This document shows positions 8,025-16,733 of a stretch of 26,348 nucleotides of DNA, piece after piece. Location: the NCBI GenBank assembly GCA_029863735.1, contig JAOTUT010000001.1, forward strand, positions 1 to 26,348. Reading direction: 5' to 3'. The number at the start of each line of letters is the position of its first letter. The first letter of the stretch is position 1. Source of the DNA: Ignavibacteria bacterium (GTDB lineage Bacteria; Bacteroidota; Ignavibacteria; Ignavibacteriales; Ignavibacteriaceae). A program made the position numbers and the translations under genes. Below the pieces are notes generated by a model. It was given only the letters and a program-made list of their open reading frames with translations, did not search any database and was not told the DNA's origin.

Positions 8025-8411
8025 TTAATTTGGCAACGCTTTCTTAAGAGTATCCAGTAAAGTTTTCTTGGTGAATGGTTTGGCTACATAATGAGTGCAG
8101 GCACCTTTCAGTATCCGGTTTTCATCCTCTCTCAAAGCGTGTGCAGTCACTGCAATGATTGGAACATCCTGGTAGTTTGTTAATTTCTTAATTTCTTTGG
8201 CGAGTTCTAATCCGCTTGTTCCCTTACCAAGACTAATGTCAAGCAAAATAACTGCATATTTATTTGCATGAATCTTTTCCATTGCTTCGGATGATTCAGA
8301 CACAGTATCTAACTGATAATAGCCTTTTAAAAACATATTGACTATTTCCCAGTTCATACTATCGTCTTCGATATATAGTACCGAAGATAACCCAGTCCCT
8401 TTTTTTTGCAT
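8025..8411 (-). CDS. Single-domain response regulator (CheY-like receiver)
   Basis: A 128-residue stand-alone receiver domain with all catalytic landmarks: acidic pocket Glu15-Asp16-Asp17 (VLYIEDD), phosphoacceptor Asp58 (VILLDIS), Thr89 (AVTAHA) and Lys111 (AKPF). No output domain, so it should signal by protein contact. I chose the ATG at 8411, six bases after the AGGAG in AAGGAGAACGTG; a GTG directly upstream (8414) is also possible. It follows cysS by 32 bases and may be the last gene of the long leftward cluster. No obvious kinase partner in the window: the kinase-like protein at 2294-4276 lacks a phosphoacceptor histidine. Confidence 0.93.
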   Translation of the reverse strand: MQKKGTGLSSVLYIEDDSMNWEIVNMFLKGYYQLDTVSESSEAMEKIHANKYAVILLDISLGKGTSGLELAKEIKKLTNYQDVPIIAVTAHALREDENRILKGACTHYVAKPFTKKTLLDTLKKALPN

Positions 8412-8443
8412 CACGTTCTCCTTAACGATCTATTTTTTACATA

Positions 8444-9859
8444 CTATAAGCGTCTGAAAAATTCGGTGCCATCCTTTGTATCCTTTAATGTAATACCAAG
8501 TCCATTTAATTTTTTCCTGATGTCATCTGCTAATTGAAAATTCTTTACAATTTTAGCATTCAATCTTATATCAATCAAGATTTTTACAAGTTCATTTTCA
8601 AGATAAGAATCCTGCTTCACTTCTTTTTCCTCAAAAGACATTATTCCCAACACATTCTCAGCAGTATTAATTAAATAATTCTTAACAGTAATATAAAAAT
8701 TAAGATTCAAATTTTCCTTATCCGCAATGGTTCTGTTGACTTCCTTTACAAAATCAAAAATTACAGCAACTGCCTGCGGTGTGTTAAAATCGTCATCAAG
8801 TGCATCCGTGAAACGCTTTTCAAAAATCTCAAAATCAAATTCCGGGTTAATACCTTCAGATTTGTCTTTAGTTAGTACTGAATTAATAGTTAATTGAATG
8901 TTTTTTAATTTCTCCAATCCTTTTTCAGCAGAGTCGAGAAGATCGTCATTGAAATCAACCGGACCTCTGTAATGTGCCTGCGCAAAGAACAACCGTATTG
9001 CTTCGGCAGAATACTTTTTCAACACATCACGGGCAGTAAAGAAGTTGCCGAGTGACTTAGACATTTTTTCTTTATTGATATTCAGGAATCCAAAATGAAG
9101 CCAGTATTTAACAAATGGTTTTTTTGTTGCAGCCTCACTTTGAGCTATTTCATTCTCATGATGAGGAAAAATCAAATCGTTACCACCAGCATGTATGTCA
9201 AAAGTTTCCCCAAGATGTTTGCAACTCATTGCTGAACATTCTATATGCCATCCAGGTCTTCCATTTCCCCATTCACTTGCCCAGAAAGGCTCACCTTCTT
9301 TTGATTTTTTCCAGAGAGCAAAATCCAGTGGATTCTGTTTTTCTTCCATTACTTCAACTCTGGCACCCACTTCAAGTTCATCAATTTTTTTTCCGCTTAA
9401 CTTGCCATATTGTTTGAATGATGAAACATTATAGAAAACATTTCCATCAACATTATAAGCAGCACTATTATCAATAAGAGTTTTTATCATTCCCAGAATT
9501 TCATCAATATTATCAGTAGCTCTGGGGTATATAGTTGCAGGTTTAATTCTCAATTGCTTAATGTCTTCAAAAAATGCATCTGAATACTTTTTTGCAACTT
9601 CGCTGGTAAGAATTTTTTCTTCAATAGATTTTTTTATGATTTTGTCATCAATATCAGTCAGGTTCATAACATATTTAATAGTATATCCTTTATACTCAAG
9701 ATACTTTCGTATAATGTCAGCCATTATAAATGTTCGGGCATTGCCAATATGGAAATAATCATAAACGGTAGGACCGCAGATATACATTCCAACATTAGGT
9801 GGATTTAGCGGGACAAAATCTTCTACTTTCCTTGTAATCGTGTTATATAATTTCAACAT
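8444..9859 (-). CDS. cysS: Cysteinyl-tRNA synthetase
   Basis: A 471-residue class I synthetase of standard length that charges tRNA-Cys. The zinc/cysteine-binding Cys28 (MYICGPTVYDYFHIGNAR, HIGN signature 37-40) and the KMSKS loop (EKMSKSLGNFFTARD, about residue 266) are intact. The middle has the expected HIECSAMSCKHLGETFDIH and GGNDLIFPHHENE stretches with the other zinc ligands. The ATG at 9859 begins MLKLYNTITRK, the normal family start, without a strong Shine-Dalgarno. It lies 57 bases after rluD and 32 bases before the response regulator. Confidence 0.97.
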   Translation of the reverse strand: MLKLYNTITRKVEDFVPLNPPNVGMYICGPTVYDYFHIGNARTFIMADIIRKYLEYKGYTIKYVMNLTDIDDKIIKKSIEEKILTSEVAKKYSDAFFEDIKQLRIKPATIYPRATDNIDEILGMIKTLIDNSAAYNVDGNVFYNVSSFKQYGKLSGKKIDELEVGARVEVMEEKQNPLDFALWKKSKEGEPFWASEWGNGRPGWHIECSAMSCKHLGETFDIHAGGNDLIFPHHENEIAQSEAATKKPFVKYWLHFGFLNINKEKMSKSLGNFFTARDVLKKYSAEAIRLFFAQAHYRGPVDFNDDLLDSAEKGLEKLKNIQLTINSVLTKDKSEGINPEFDFEIFEKRFTDALDDDFNTPQAVAVIFDFVKEVNRTIADKENLNLNFYITVKNYLINTAENVLGIMSFEEKEVKQDSYLENELVKILIDIRLNAKIVKNFQLADDIRKKLNGLGITLKDTKDGTEFFRRL

Positions 9860-9916
9860 TGGATTGATAATAAAGAAATAAATTTGTTTAGAAATATAAC
9901 AAATGCATGATGATTT

Positions 9917-10909
9917 TTAATCTGAGTTTGCTCTCAACTTTTCAATTAATAATATCATATCATCAGGCAATTCGGAATTAAAGAACATCTTCTTTTTCAA
10001 ATTAGGATGGTAAAAACCCACGGTTTTTGCATGCAAAGCTTGCCGCGGCATTATGTCGAGAAGATTCTGCACTCTTGCCTTAATTTTTGGCTGATGTGAA
10101 CCAAAGTTTACTTGTATTCCGCCATAGGTCAGATCACCAAATACGGGTTTTCCGATTGCAGATAAATGAACTCTGATCTGATGAGTTCTTCCTGTTTTCA
10201 AATTTATTTTCAGGTAAGTTGTAAAATCAAATTCCTCAATAACTTCATATAAAGTCAAAGCTGTTTTTCCTTCGGTTTCACTTGTTGAAAATTTTTTTCT
10301 ATCTTTTTTGCTTCTAATAATATTAAAAGTAATCTCTCCTTTTTGTTCCTTAAACTTTCCCCAACAAACAGCGTGATATTCACGTTCAACTGTTCTCTTG
10401 CTAAACTGCTCCGCAATCTTTGCGTGAGTAAAATCATCTTTGGCAACAACCAGAAGTCCACTTGTTTCTTTATCAAGTCGATGAATTATTCCTGGTCTGC
10501 CGGGCTCATTTAATTCACTAAGTTTTTTTGTATGATGAAGAAGTGCATTTACAAGAGTGCCTGTGTAATTAGCATAGGCAGGATGCGCAACCATTCCAGC
10601 TGGTTTATTAATAACAAGCAAATAATCATCTTCATAAACAATATCAAGCGGAATATCTTCAGGTTCTGTATCTTCGGGTCGTGGTGTTATTGGATAGACA
10701 GCTTCTATTATATCTGAAGGCTTAATCTGATAGTTTGCTTTAACTACAATGCCATTAACCTTTACCAGATTTGCTTCGATAAGTTTTTGAACTTTGGAGC
10801 GGGTTGCATTTTCAATTGCATGAGTGAGAAAGAGATCAAGTCGTTCTTTCTTTTTCCCATCGGGAACTTCAAACCGATATTTCTTTTCCTTTATCAGCTT
10901 CACCATCAT
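9917..10909 (-). CDS. rluD: Large-subunit pseudouridine synthase, RluD family
   Basis: A 330-residue enzyme converting uridines of 23S rRNA to pseudouridine. An S4 RNA-binding domain (about residues 20-75, KERLDLFLTHAI and SKVQKLIEANLVKVNG) precedes the catalytic domain, with the family motif HRLDKETSGLLVV (143-155), catalytic Asp146, and later GRTHQIRVH and LHAKTVGF stretches. The ATG at 10909 lies 41 bases inside the preceding lspA gene; no clearly better later start exists before the S4 domain. Co-location with lspA is conserved in many bacteria. The exact target uridines are inferred from the family. Confidence 0.95.
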   Translation of the reverse strand: MMVKLIKEKKYRFEVPDGKKKERLDLFLTHAIENATRSKVQKLIEANLVKVNGIVVKANYQIKPSDIIEAVYPITPRPEDTEPEDIPLDIVYEDDYLLVINKPAGMVAHPAYANYTGTLVNALLHHTKKLSELNEPGRPGIIHRLDKETSGLLVVAKDDFTHAKIAEQFSKRTVEREYHAVCWGKFKEQKGEITFNIIRSKKDRKKFSTSETEGKTALTLYEVIEEFDFTTYLKINLKTGRTHQIRVHLSAIGKPVFGDLTYGGIQVNFGSHQPKIKARVQNLLDIMPRQALHAKTVGFYHPNLKKKMFFNSELPDDMILLIEKLRANSD

Positions 10910-11579
10910 TCATTTCATTATTTAATTTATTCGAAGACGGTTTATTTAAACTTTCAGGTACATCAGTCACGGGATTTATTTTTCCTGAATCGTCTAGTTC
11001 ATTACTGGCTGGATGAACTTCCACGATCTTTTTATCTTCGGTTTCATGTTGCTTGTAGAATACTAAAAGTATTAAAACTCCAATTGAAACAGCAGCATCG
11101 GCAATGTTAAATATAGGCCACCTGTCATAACTTCTTCCAAAAATTGAAAAGTTAAAGAAATCAAAATCAAAGAAATCAACAACTTTACCGTAGAAAATTG
11201 GTGCGTAGTCATAAATTAATCCGTAAAACATTCTATCAATAACATTACCCACAGCACCACCAAGTATAAGTGCAATAGCTATTTTCAGGCTCAAGGATTT
11301 ATTTCGAACAGTAAATAGATAGATCAGCAAGCCGATGCTAGCTACTAAAGAAAAAACCGAAATGAAAAGTTTGAAGTCTGATCCCGGGTCAAATCCAAAT
11401 GCCATTCCTGGATTTTCGGTAAAGGTTATTTTGAAAAAGTCACCAAGTATCTGAATAGATTCTCCTAAATACATGCCGTCAAACTTTAAATTCAGTAACG
11501 GGATAGAAATTCCCTTAATGTAAAACTTTGAAATCTGATCGGTGATTATTACAGCAAGAGTCAGGTACAATACTTTCAA
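10869..11579 (-). CDS. lspA: Signal peptidase II (lipoprotein), second tandem copy
   Basis: A 236-residue inner-membrane aspartyl peptidase that removes signal peptides from prolipoproteins. The membrane helices and all key motifs are present: TDQISK (13-18), ENPGMAFG (55-62), GNVIDR with catalytic Asp115, and FNIAD with catalytic Asp161. A hydrophilic tail of about 60 residues (177-236) extends beyond the last helix; the neighbouring copy has a shorter one. It starts at TTG, overlapping the previous lspA stop as TTGA, and the two N-termini align residue for residue, supporting these starts. Its last 41 bases overlap rluD. Confidence 0.93.
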   Translation of the reverse strand: MKVLYLTLAVIITDQISKFYIKGISIPLLNLKFDGMYLGESIQILGDFFKITFTENPGMAFGFDPGSDFKLFISVFSLVASIGLLIYLFTVRNKSLSLKIAIALILGGAVGNVIDRMFYGLIYDYAPIFYGKVVDFFDFDFFNFSIFGRSYDRWPIFNIADAAVSIGVLILLVFYKQHETEDKKIVEVHPASNELDDSGKINPVTDVPESLNKPSSNKLNNEMNDGEADKGKEISV

Positions 11580-12172
11580 TTGGAATCCTCACTTTCATCA
11601 ACGAGTTGTGGTATCAAATCTTTAGCGTTTTTCTGTCTTTTACTACTAAGTATCAAATATATAAGAAGAAAAACTCCTGAAAGAATACTTACATCTGCAA
11701 AGTTAAACACATAGTTACCATGAATGTTATCGAATAAAAAAAGTCTGAAAAATCTCACATCAAGAAAATCTACTACATTACCCTGAAACAGTGGCGCATA
11801 GTTATAAATGATGCCATAGAAAATTCTATCAAATAAATTTCCTGCAGCACCGCCAAGTATAAGAGCAATTGCAATTCTGGTTTTTATATCAGCTTTCTTT
11901 GCAAACATCAGATAGACAAAAAAACCGATACAAGTGAGAATTGTTATAATTAAAATCAGATCCCTTAATGATTCACCCGGGTCAATTCCGAAGGCTATAC
12001 CAGGATTTTCGACCAGAGTGATATGTAAAACATTATGAATTAATGGTTTGCTTTCCCCGGGATAAAGCCCATTAAGATTTATGTTGAACAATGGAGAGCT
12101 GAATCCCCTGACAATTATTTTGCTAATCTGATCTATCAGAAAAAGAATTAATGAAAGAAAAATAATTTTCAA
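11576..12172 (-). CDS. lspA: Signal peptidase II (lipoprotein), first tandem copy
   Basis: A 198-residue membrane aspartyl peptidase closely related to the next gene. Motifs are intact: IDQISK (13-18), ENPGIAFG (55-62), GNLFDR with catalytic Asp115 and FNFAD with catalytic Asp160. Both copies share the extended loop (YNYAPLFQGNVVDF here) between the two aspartates. The start codon is TTG at 12172, chosen because it aligns exactly with the start of the second copy; no ATG is available before the first helix and no strong Shine-Dalgarno is seen. It follows the dksA-like gene by 35 bases. Both copies look functional, so this is a duplication rather than a decaying gene. Confidence 0.93.
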   Translation of the reverse strand: MKIIFLSLILFLIDQISKIIVRGFSSPLFNINLNGLYPGESKPLIHNVLHITLVENPGIAFGIDPGESLRDLILIITILTCIGFFVYLMFAKKADIKTRIAIALILGGAAGNLFDRIFYGIIYNYAPLFQGNVVDFLDVRFFRLFLFDNIHGNYVFNFADVSILSGVFLLIYLILSSKRQKNAKDLIPQLVDESEDSN

Positions 12173-12207
12173 GATTTAGCCACGCATGTTTACTAAACAA
12201 TTGATAA

Positions 12208-12942
12208 TTACTTTTTTTCCTGTCTTTGCTTAATTGGCAAGCAGTGCTGGCTATGCGGTACGGCTTCAAGTCTCTCCTTTGGAATTAAAGGACAAGTTTC
12301 ACAAAGATGTTGTGGTTCATCAATACATTCGACACATATACCGTACGTTCCTGCTTCAATTCTCTTCAATGCATCTTCAAGATATCCAAGAAATTTATTT
12401 TCTCTTTGTGCATAAAGGAAAGTTTTTTCTCTTTCCATTGCATCGGTTCCCTGTTCAGCCATATGCAACGAATATGGTGAATTTTCATTTATATATTCTC
12501 CTGTGGTTGGATCGAGCATCTGCTCCTTGAGATTTTGAAGCTGTTCAATTATTTCATCTCTTTTGTCAAGAATAATCTGCCTGAAATGTTCAAGTTCTCT
12601 TTTGCCGTAACCTTTTATCTTGTGCATTGCCTTATTTCGTGATTCAACAATATCTTCAACCTTAACTTCTGCTTTGTGTCTGGAGACTTTCGCCCTCCTA
12701 GCAGAAACAGCTTTCACAGCTTTTCGTATTGGTTTAACTTCCTTTTTTGAAACACTGCTTTTGGATTTTGATTTTTTAGATGCAGAAGTTTTCTTCATTG
12801 GTTTCTTTGCTGCAGCTTTTTTCTTTACAGATTTTTTTACAGCAACTTTCTTAACCGCAACTTTTTTTGCTGAAGTTTTCTTAACTGCAGATTTTTTAGC
12901 TGTCTTCTTTTTGACTGACTTCTTTACAACTTTTTTAGCCAT
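12208..12942 (-). CDS. DksA/TraR-family zinc-finger protein with histone-H1-like tail
   Basis: A 244-residue protein in two parts. Residues 1-95 are lysine/alanine/serine-rich with repeated AKK, VKK and KKS units like bacterial histone-H1-like proteins, probably disordered and DNA- or RNA-binding. Residues 112-240 are DksA/TraR-like: a helical coil (about 115-195) and a C-terminal zinc finger with PKERLEAVPHSQHC. DksA-type proteins bind the RNA polymerase secondary channel. The cysteines are unusual: Cys203-x2-Cys206, then Cys214-x2-Cys217 in an insertion, then only Cys234 where the family normally has a second C-x2-C pair (here CLPI). AGGAG precedes the ATG by nine bases. It sits between ileS and lspA, a conserved position for this family. 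Role in transcription control is inferred. Confidence 0.88.
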   Translation of the reverse strand: MAKKVVKKSVKKKTAKKSAVKKTSAKKVAVKKVAVKKSVKKKAAAKKPMKKTSASKKSKSKSSVSKKEVKPIRKAVKAVSARRAKVSRHKAEVKVEDIVESRNKAMHKIKGYGKRELEHFRQIILDKRDEIIEQLQNLKEQMLDPTTGEYINENSPYSLHMAEQGTDAMEREKTFLYAQRENKFLGYLEDALKRIEAGTYGICVECIDEPQHLCETCPLIPKERLEAVPHSQHCLPIKQRQEKK

Positions 12943-12960
12943 TTTGATTTACTCCTATAA

Positions 12961-15900
12961 TTAAATACTTACTTTTTCTATTTTAATTTTGATATCATCC
13001 CCGCCGATTTTCCAATCCTGCAAAAATCCTCCCTCAAGTTCTTCTTTGTTTTCGATTTCTTTGGCAAGAGTTTCAACAGAAATGTAATTCGCAAAAGAAT
13101 TAATTGCAAATACAATATCGGAATTTCCTGAAAATTCGATACTAATTTTATCCGTAACCTGATATCCTGCATCCTTTCTCATATTCTGAATTCTATTGAC
13201 AAATTCTCTTGCCAATCCTTCCGAAATAAGATCAGGAGAAAGTGCTGTATCAACTGCAACAGTAACTCCGTTTTCACTCCCAACAATCCAACCGGAAATC
13301 TGTTCACTTAATATTTCAACATCATCAAGCGTTATTGATAAATTCTCTCCATTGAGATCAACTTCAACAGGGTCCCCTTTTTCAAGTAAACTAATCTCTG
13401 AAGAACTAAAATTCTTTATTCGTTCTGCAACAGATTTTACTTTATTTCCAAACTTTGGTCCAATGATTTTAAAATTTGCTTTTGCAGATTTATGAACCAG
13501 AGTAGAATCATCATCAAGTATTTCCAGTTCTTTGATATTCACTTCCTCAAGTATCACATCTTTCGTCTTCGAGAGTGCATCTTTCATACTTTTATCAACA
13601 ACAACAATTAGTTTTTTCAACGGTTGTCTGACTTTTAGATTTGATTTTGCTCTTATTGTTCTCACAAGATAAACTACATGTTGAGCAACATCCATCTTCA
13701 GTTCAAGTTCAATATTAATCTCGCCTGTTTCAGGTAAATCAGCTAAGTGAACTGATTCAATCTGTTCATTCTTCGTAACTGAATTCAAATTTTGAAAGAG
13801 CTCTTCAGCAAGAAATGGAGTAAAAGGAGCAATCAGCTTCGAAATTGTTACCAGACATTCATACAGCGTTTGGTAAGCCGCAAGCTTGTTCTCATTCATT
13901 TCGGATTTCCAGAATCTTCTTCTGCATCTTCTTACATACCAGTTTGAAAGATGATTAATAGTAAAATCAGAAATAGCTCTCGCGGCCTTAGTCACTTCAT
14001 ATTGATCCATTAACCTGGTATTGTTTTTAACCAGCGAGTTAAGCTTCGAAAGGACCCACCTGTCAATCTCTTCTCTTTTAGAAAGCGGAACAGAAGGTTT
14101 ATTGTTTTCAAACTTATCTATGTTTGCATAAAGTGCAAAGAAAGCATAAGTGTTCAGCAGTGTTCCAAAAAATTTCCGTTGAACTTCAAGCAATCCTTCT
14201 TCATCAAAAAGTGTTGGTCTCCATGGAGGACTGTTTGTAACAAGATACCATCTGGTTGCATCGGCTCCATATTTATCAAAAAGCACAAAAGGATCAACTG
14301 TGTTGCCTTTCGTCTTTGACATCTTCATTCCATTCTTATCAAGAATCAATTCGTTTACAATTAAATTTTTATAGGCAACGTTATCAAAAAGCATTGTAGC
14401 AATTGCGTGCATAGTGTAAAACCATCCCCGAGTCTGATCAATTCCTTCGCAAATAAAATCGGCAGGGAAAGCTTTTTTCTCAAACCATTCTTTGTTTTCA
14501 AATGGATAATGATACTGAGCAAATGGCATTGCACCTGAATCAAACCAAACATCAATCAGTTCGGGAGTTCTTTTATAAACCTTTCCGTTTTTCTCGAAAA
14601 TAACTTTATCAACAAACGGTTTGTGTAAATCAATGTTATCGATTTCGCTGACCGGAATTCTTTCATCATTATCAATGATGAAACCTTTTTTCAATTCTTC
14701 AATACTTCCGACAGCAAATGAATCACCATCATCGCTAAGCCAGATAGGAAGCGGAGTAGCCCAGAATCTGTCTCGTGATAGAGCCCAGTCTTTATTTTCT
14801 TCAAGCCAGTTGCCGAATCTGCCGACGCCGACTTCGGGCGGTTGCCAATTGATAGTTTTATTCAATTCGATCATTCGTTTTGCAACACTTGTTGTTCTAA
14901 TGAACCACGATTCGCGGGCATAATAAATAACCGGCACATCCTGATTCCGCCAGCTAAAAGGATAAGTATGAGTAATTGTTTCTTTTTTATAAAGCTTGCC
15001 TTCAGCCTTTAGTTTGGCAATGATCTCTTTGTCAGCATCTTTAACAAATTGACCTACATAGTCAGAAACTTCAGAAGTAAATCTACCGCCTCTGTCAACA
15101 GGTTGAAGCATCGGCAAATTATATTTTTTTGAGAGGTCATAATCATCAGCGCCAAAAGCAGGAGCCATGTGAACGATTCCTGAACCGGTATCCGTACTTA
15201 CAAAATCACCAAGACAAACATAGAAAGCTTTTTTGTTAGGTTTTACATAAGGAAGTAATTGCTCATATTCGATATGCTCTAAATCTTTACCTATTATCTC
15301 CTCAAGAATTTCATACTCACCATCAAGAGTTGAAAGCAGTTCTTTTGCAAGGATTATTTTCTTTTCTTTGTTCAGAACTTTTACATAATCAACATCAGAT
15401 CCAACTGCAAGAGCAACATTCGAAATTAAAGTCCAGGGAGTAGTCGTCCAGACCAGAAAGTATTCATCTTTATTTACTAGTTTGAATAAAACATAAACAG
15501 AAGGGTCCTTGGTTTCCCTGTATCCAAGCGCAAGCTCAGCCATCGAAAGAACAGTTTCAGATTTTGGATCTTGCGGGACGATTTTGTAATCTTTATAAAT
15601 GAGACCTTTCTCAAAAAGAGTTTTGAGTGCCCACCAAACTGATTCAATATATTCGTTTGTCAGGGTTATATAAGCTGTCTTTAAATCAATCCAGTAGCCC
15701 ATCCTTTCGGTCATCTTTTCCCAAAGGTCGAGATAAGTGAAAACAGAATCACGACAAGCCTGGTTGTACTTTTCTACACCAAACGTGGCAATTTCGCTTT
15801 TATTTTTAATACCGAGAGCTTTTTCAACTTCTATTTCAACAGGAAGACCATGAGTGTCCCAACCAGCTTTTCTTTCAACCCGATAGCCTTGCATCGTTTT

Positions 15901-16113
15901 ATATCTGCATATGATATCTTTTACTGCTCTCGATATCACGTGATGGATACCCGGTTTTCCGTTTGCAGTTGGAGGTCCTTCATAAAAAGTAAATGAATTA
16001 TCCGGTGAACGAGACTCAACACTCTTCTCGAAGATTTTTTTCTCTTTCCAGAATTTCAGAATATTCTGTTCAGTTTCCGGATATTTTATTTTTTCTAAAC
16101 CCTGCTTATACAT
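12961..16113 (-). CDS. ileS: Isoleucyl-tRNA synthetase, type 2-like, with GIHH signature
   Basis: A 1050-residue class I synthetase charging tRNA-Ile; the length and the GPPTANG context fit the long, eukaryote-like IleRS2 type rather than the shorter zinc-tailed IleRS1. The adenylate-site signature normally reading HxGH is GIHH at residues 55-58 (nucleotides 15940-15951), the first and third positions exchanged. KMSKTKGN starts at Lys597. The editing domain has WTTTPWTL, and GWDTHGLPVE and DVWFDSGAMPFAQY are intact. It starts eight bases after the membrane/coil gene stop and is followed by the dksA-like gene after 18 bases. Known work on IleRS2 associates the exchanged signature with very strong mupirocin resistance; that this protein behaves so is inferred. 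Confidence 0.97.
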   Translation of the reverse strand: MYKQGLEKIKYPETEQNILKFWKEKKIFEKSVESRSPDNSFTFYEGPPTANGKPGIHHVISRAVKDIICRYKTMQGYRVERKAGWDTHGLPVEIEVEKALGIKNKSEIATFGVEKYNQACRDSVFTYLDLWEKMTERMGYWIDLKTAYITLTNEYIESVWWALKTLFEKGLIYKDYKIVPQDPKSETVLSMAELALGYRETKDPSVYVLFKLVNKDEYFLVWTTTPWTLISNVALAVGSDVDYVKVLNKEKKIILAKELLSTLDGEYEILEEIIGKDLEHIEYEQLLPYVKPNKKAFYVCLGDFVSTDTGSGIVHMAPAFGADDYDLSKKYNLPMLQPVDRGGRFTSEVSDYVGQFVKDADKEIIAKLKAEGKLYKKETITHTYPFSWRNQDVPVIYYARESWFIRTTSVAKRMIELNKTINWQPPEVGVGRFGNWLEENKDWALSRDRFWATPLPIWLSDDGDSFAVGSIEELKKGFIIDNDERIPVSEIDNIDLHKPFVDKVIFEKNGKVYKRTPELIDVWFDSGAMPFAQYHYPFENKEWFEKKAFPADFICEGIDQTRGWFYTMHAIATMLFDNVAYKNLIVNELILDKNGMKMSKTKGNTVDPFVLFDKYGADATRWYLVTNSPPWRPTLFDEEGLLEVQRKFFGTLLNTYAFFALYANIDKFENNKPSVPLSKREEIDRWVLSKLNSLVKNNTRLMDQYEVTKAARAISDFTINHLSNWYVRRCRRRFWKSEMNENKLAAYQTLYECLVTISKLIAPFTPFLAEELFQNLNSVTKNEQIESVHLADLPETGEINIELELKMDVAQHVVYLVRTIRAKSNLKVRQPLKKLIVVVDKSMKDALSKTKDVILEEVNIKELEILDDDSTLVHKSAKANFKIIGPKFGNKVKSVAERIKNFSSSEISLLEKGDPVEVDLNGENLSITLDDVEILSEQISGWIVGSENGVTVAVDTALSPDLISEGLAREFVNRIQNMRKDAGYQVTDKISIEFSGNSDIVFAINSFANYISVETLAKEIENKEELEGGFLQDWKIGGDDIKIKIEKVSI

Positions 16114-16121
16114 AGTAAATC

Positions 16122-16733
16122 TTATTTAAGGTCTTCATACCTTTTGATTAATTCTCTTTCAATCTGTATGAAGTCTTTTAATTCCTGTTCGATGCGTTCT
16201 TTTTTTAGTATTGTATTTTTTGCGTTTGCTTCTGAATCATTGATAATTTTTTCTGCTTTTAATGATGCTTCTTTTAATAATAATTCAGCTTCCTTTTTTG
16301 AATCTGCTGCAGTTGCTTCAAGCACTTTAACTTTCTCTCTTAGAATAAGAGCTTCTTTCTCGCCGCTTACAACTTCCTGGATTGCCATTCCAAAAATTCC
16401 CATCGCACCAAGAGTGATGTTGCGCAAACTGAAAAGTATGAGATTTTCGGTAAGCACTTCAAACGTTGCAAAATATTCATTAAAGAAAACAATGATAGCA
16501 ATACTTATGATCGTTACTGAAACGATAACCGCAAAAACTACCCTTCCTCCGAGCTGCCATCCTAACGACTTGTTTATGTACCAGCCACAGGCAAAACACA
16601 ATATCGAAAGCACAAACCAGACAGCAAAATTTCTGTCGCCAAAGTTGAAAAGAGAAGTATTCAGAAAATCAGAGGCGAAGATTAATATTCCCAACAGAAC
16701 AGGAACATTGTATGAAGTAAATAATTTTTTCAT
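16122..16733 (-). CDS. Four-helix membrane protein with C-terminal coiled coil
   Basis: A 203-residue protein I cannot assign to a named family. Four hydrophobic segments are visible (about 10-26, 37-53, 63-84 and 98-118), followed by a charged, alanine/glutamate/lysine-rich coiled coil from 123 to the end. The coil at 145-172 (SKKEAELLLKEASLKAEK...) resembles the coil of the DivIVA protein encoded two genes upstream (85-112), with 10 of 28 positions identical by eye and many conservative changes. It overlaps the punA stop by four bases (ATGA) and precedes ileS by eight. The context suggests a membrane partner of DivIVA in envelope growth or division, but this is only an inference; a generic coil is the alternative. 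Confidence 0.8.
   Translation of the reverse strand: MKKLFTSYNVPVLLGILIFASDFLNTSLFNFGDRNFAVWFVLSILCFACGWYINKSLGWQLGGRVVFAVIVSVTIISIAIIVFFNEYFATFEVLTENLILFSLRNITLGAMGIFGMAIQEVVSGEKEALILREKVKVLEATAADSKKEAELLLKEASLKAEKIINDSEANAKNTILKKERIEQELKDFIQIERELIKRYEDLK

Noticed and set aside
12620..12964. 114-codon hydrophobic plus-strand frame
   Set aside because: Antisense of the lysine/alanine tail of the DksA-like gene; the Phe/Leu/Ala pattern is a by-product of AAA/AAG/GCA codons.
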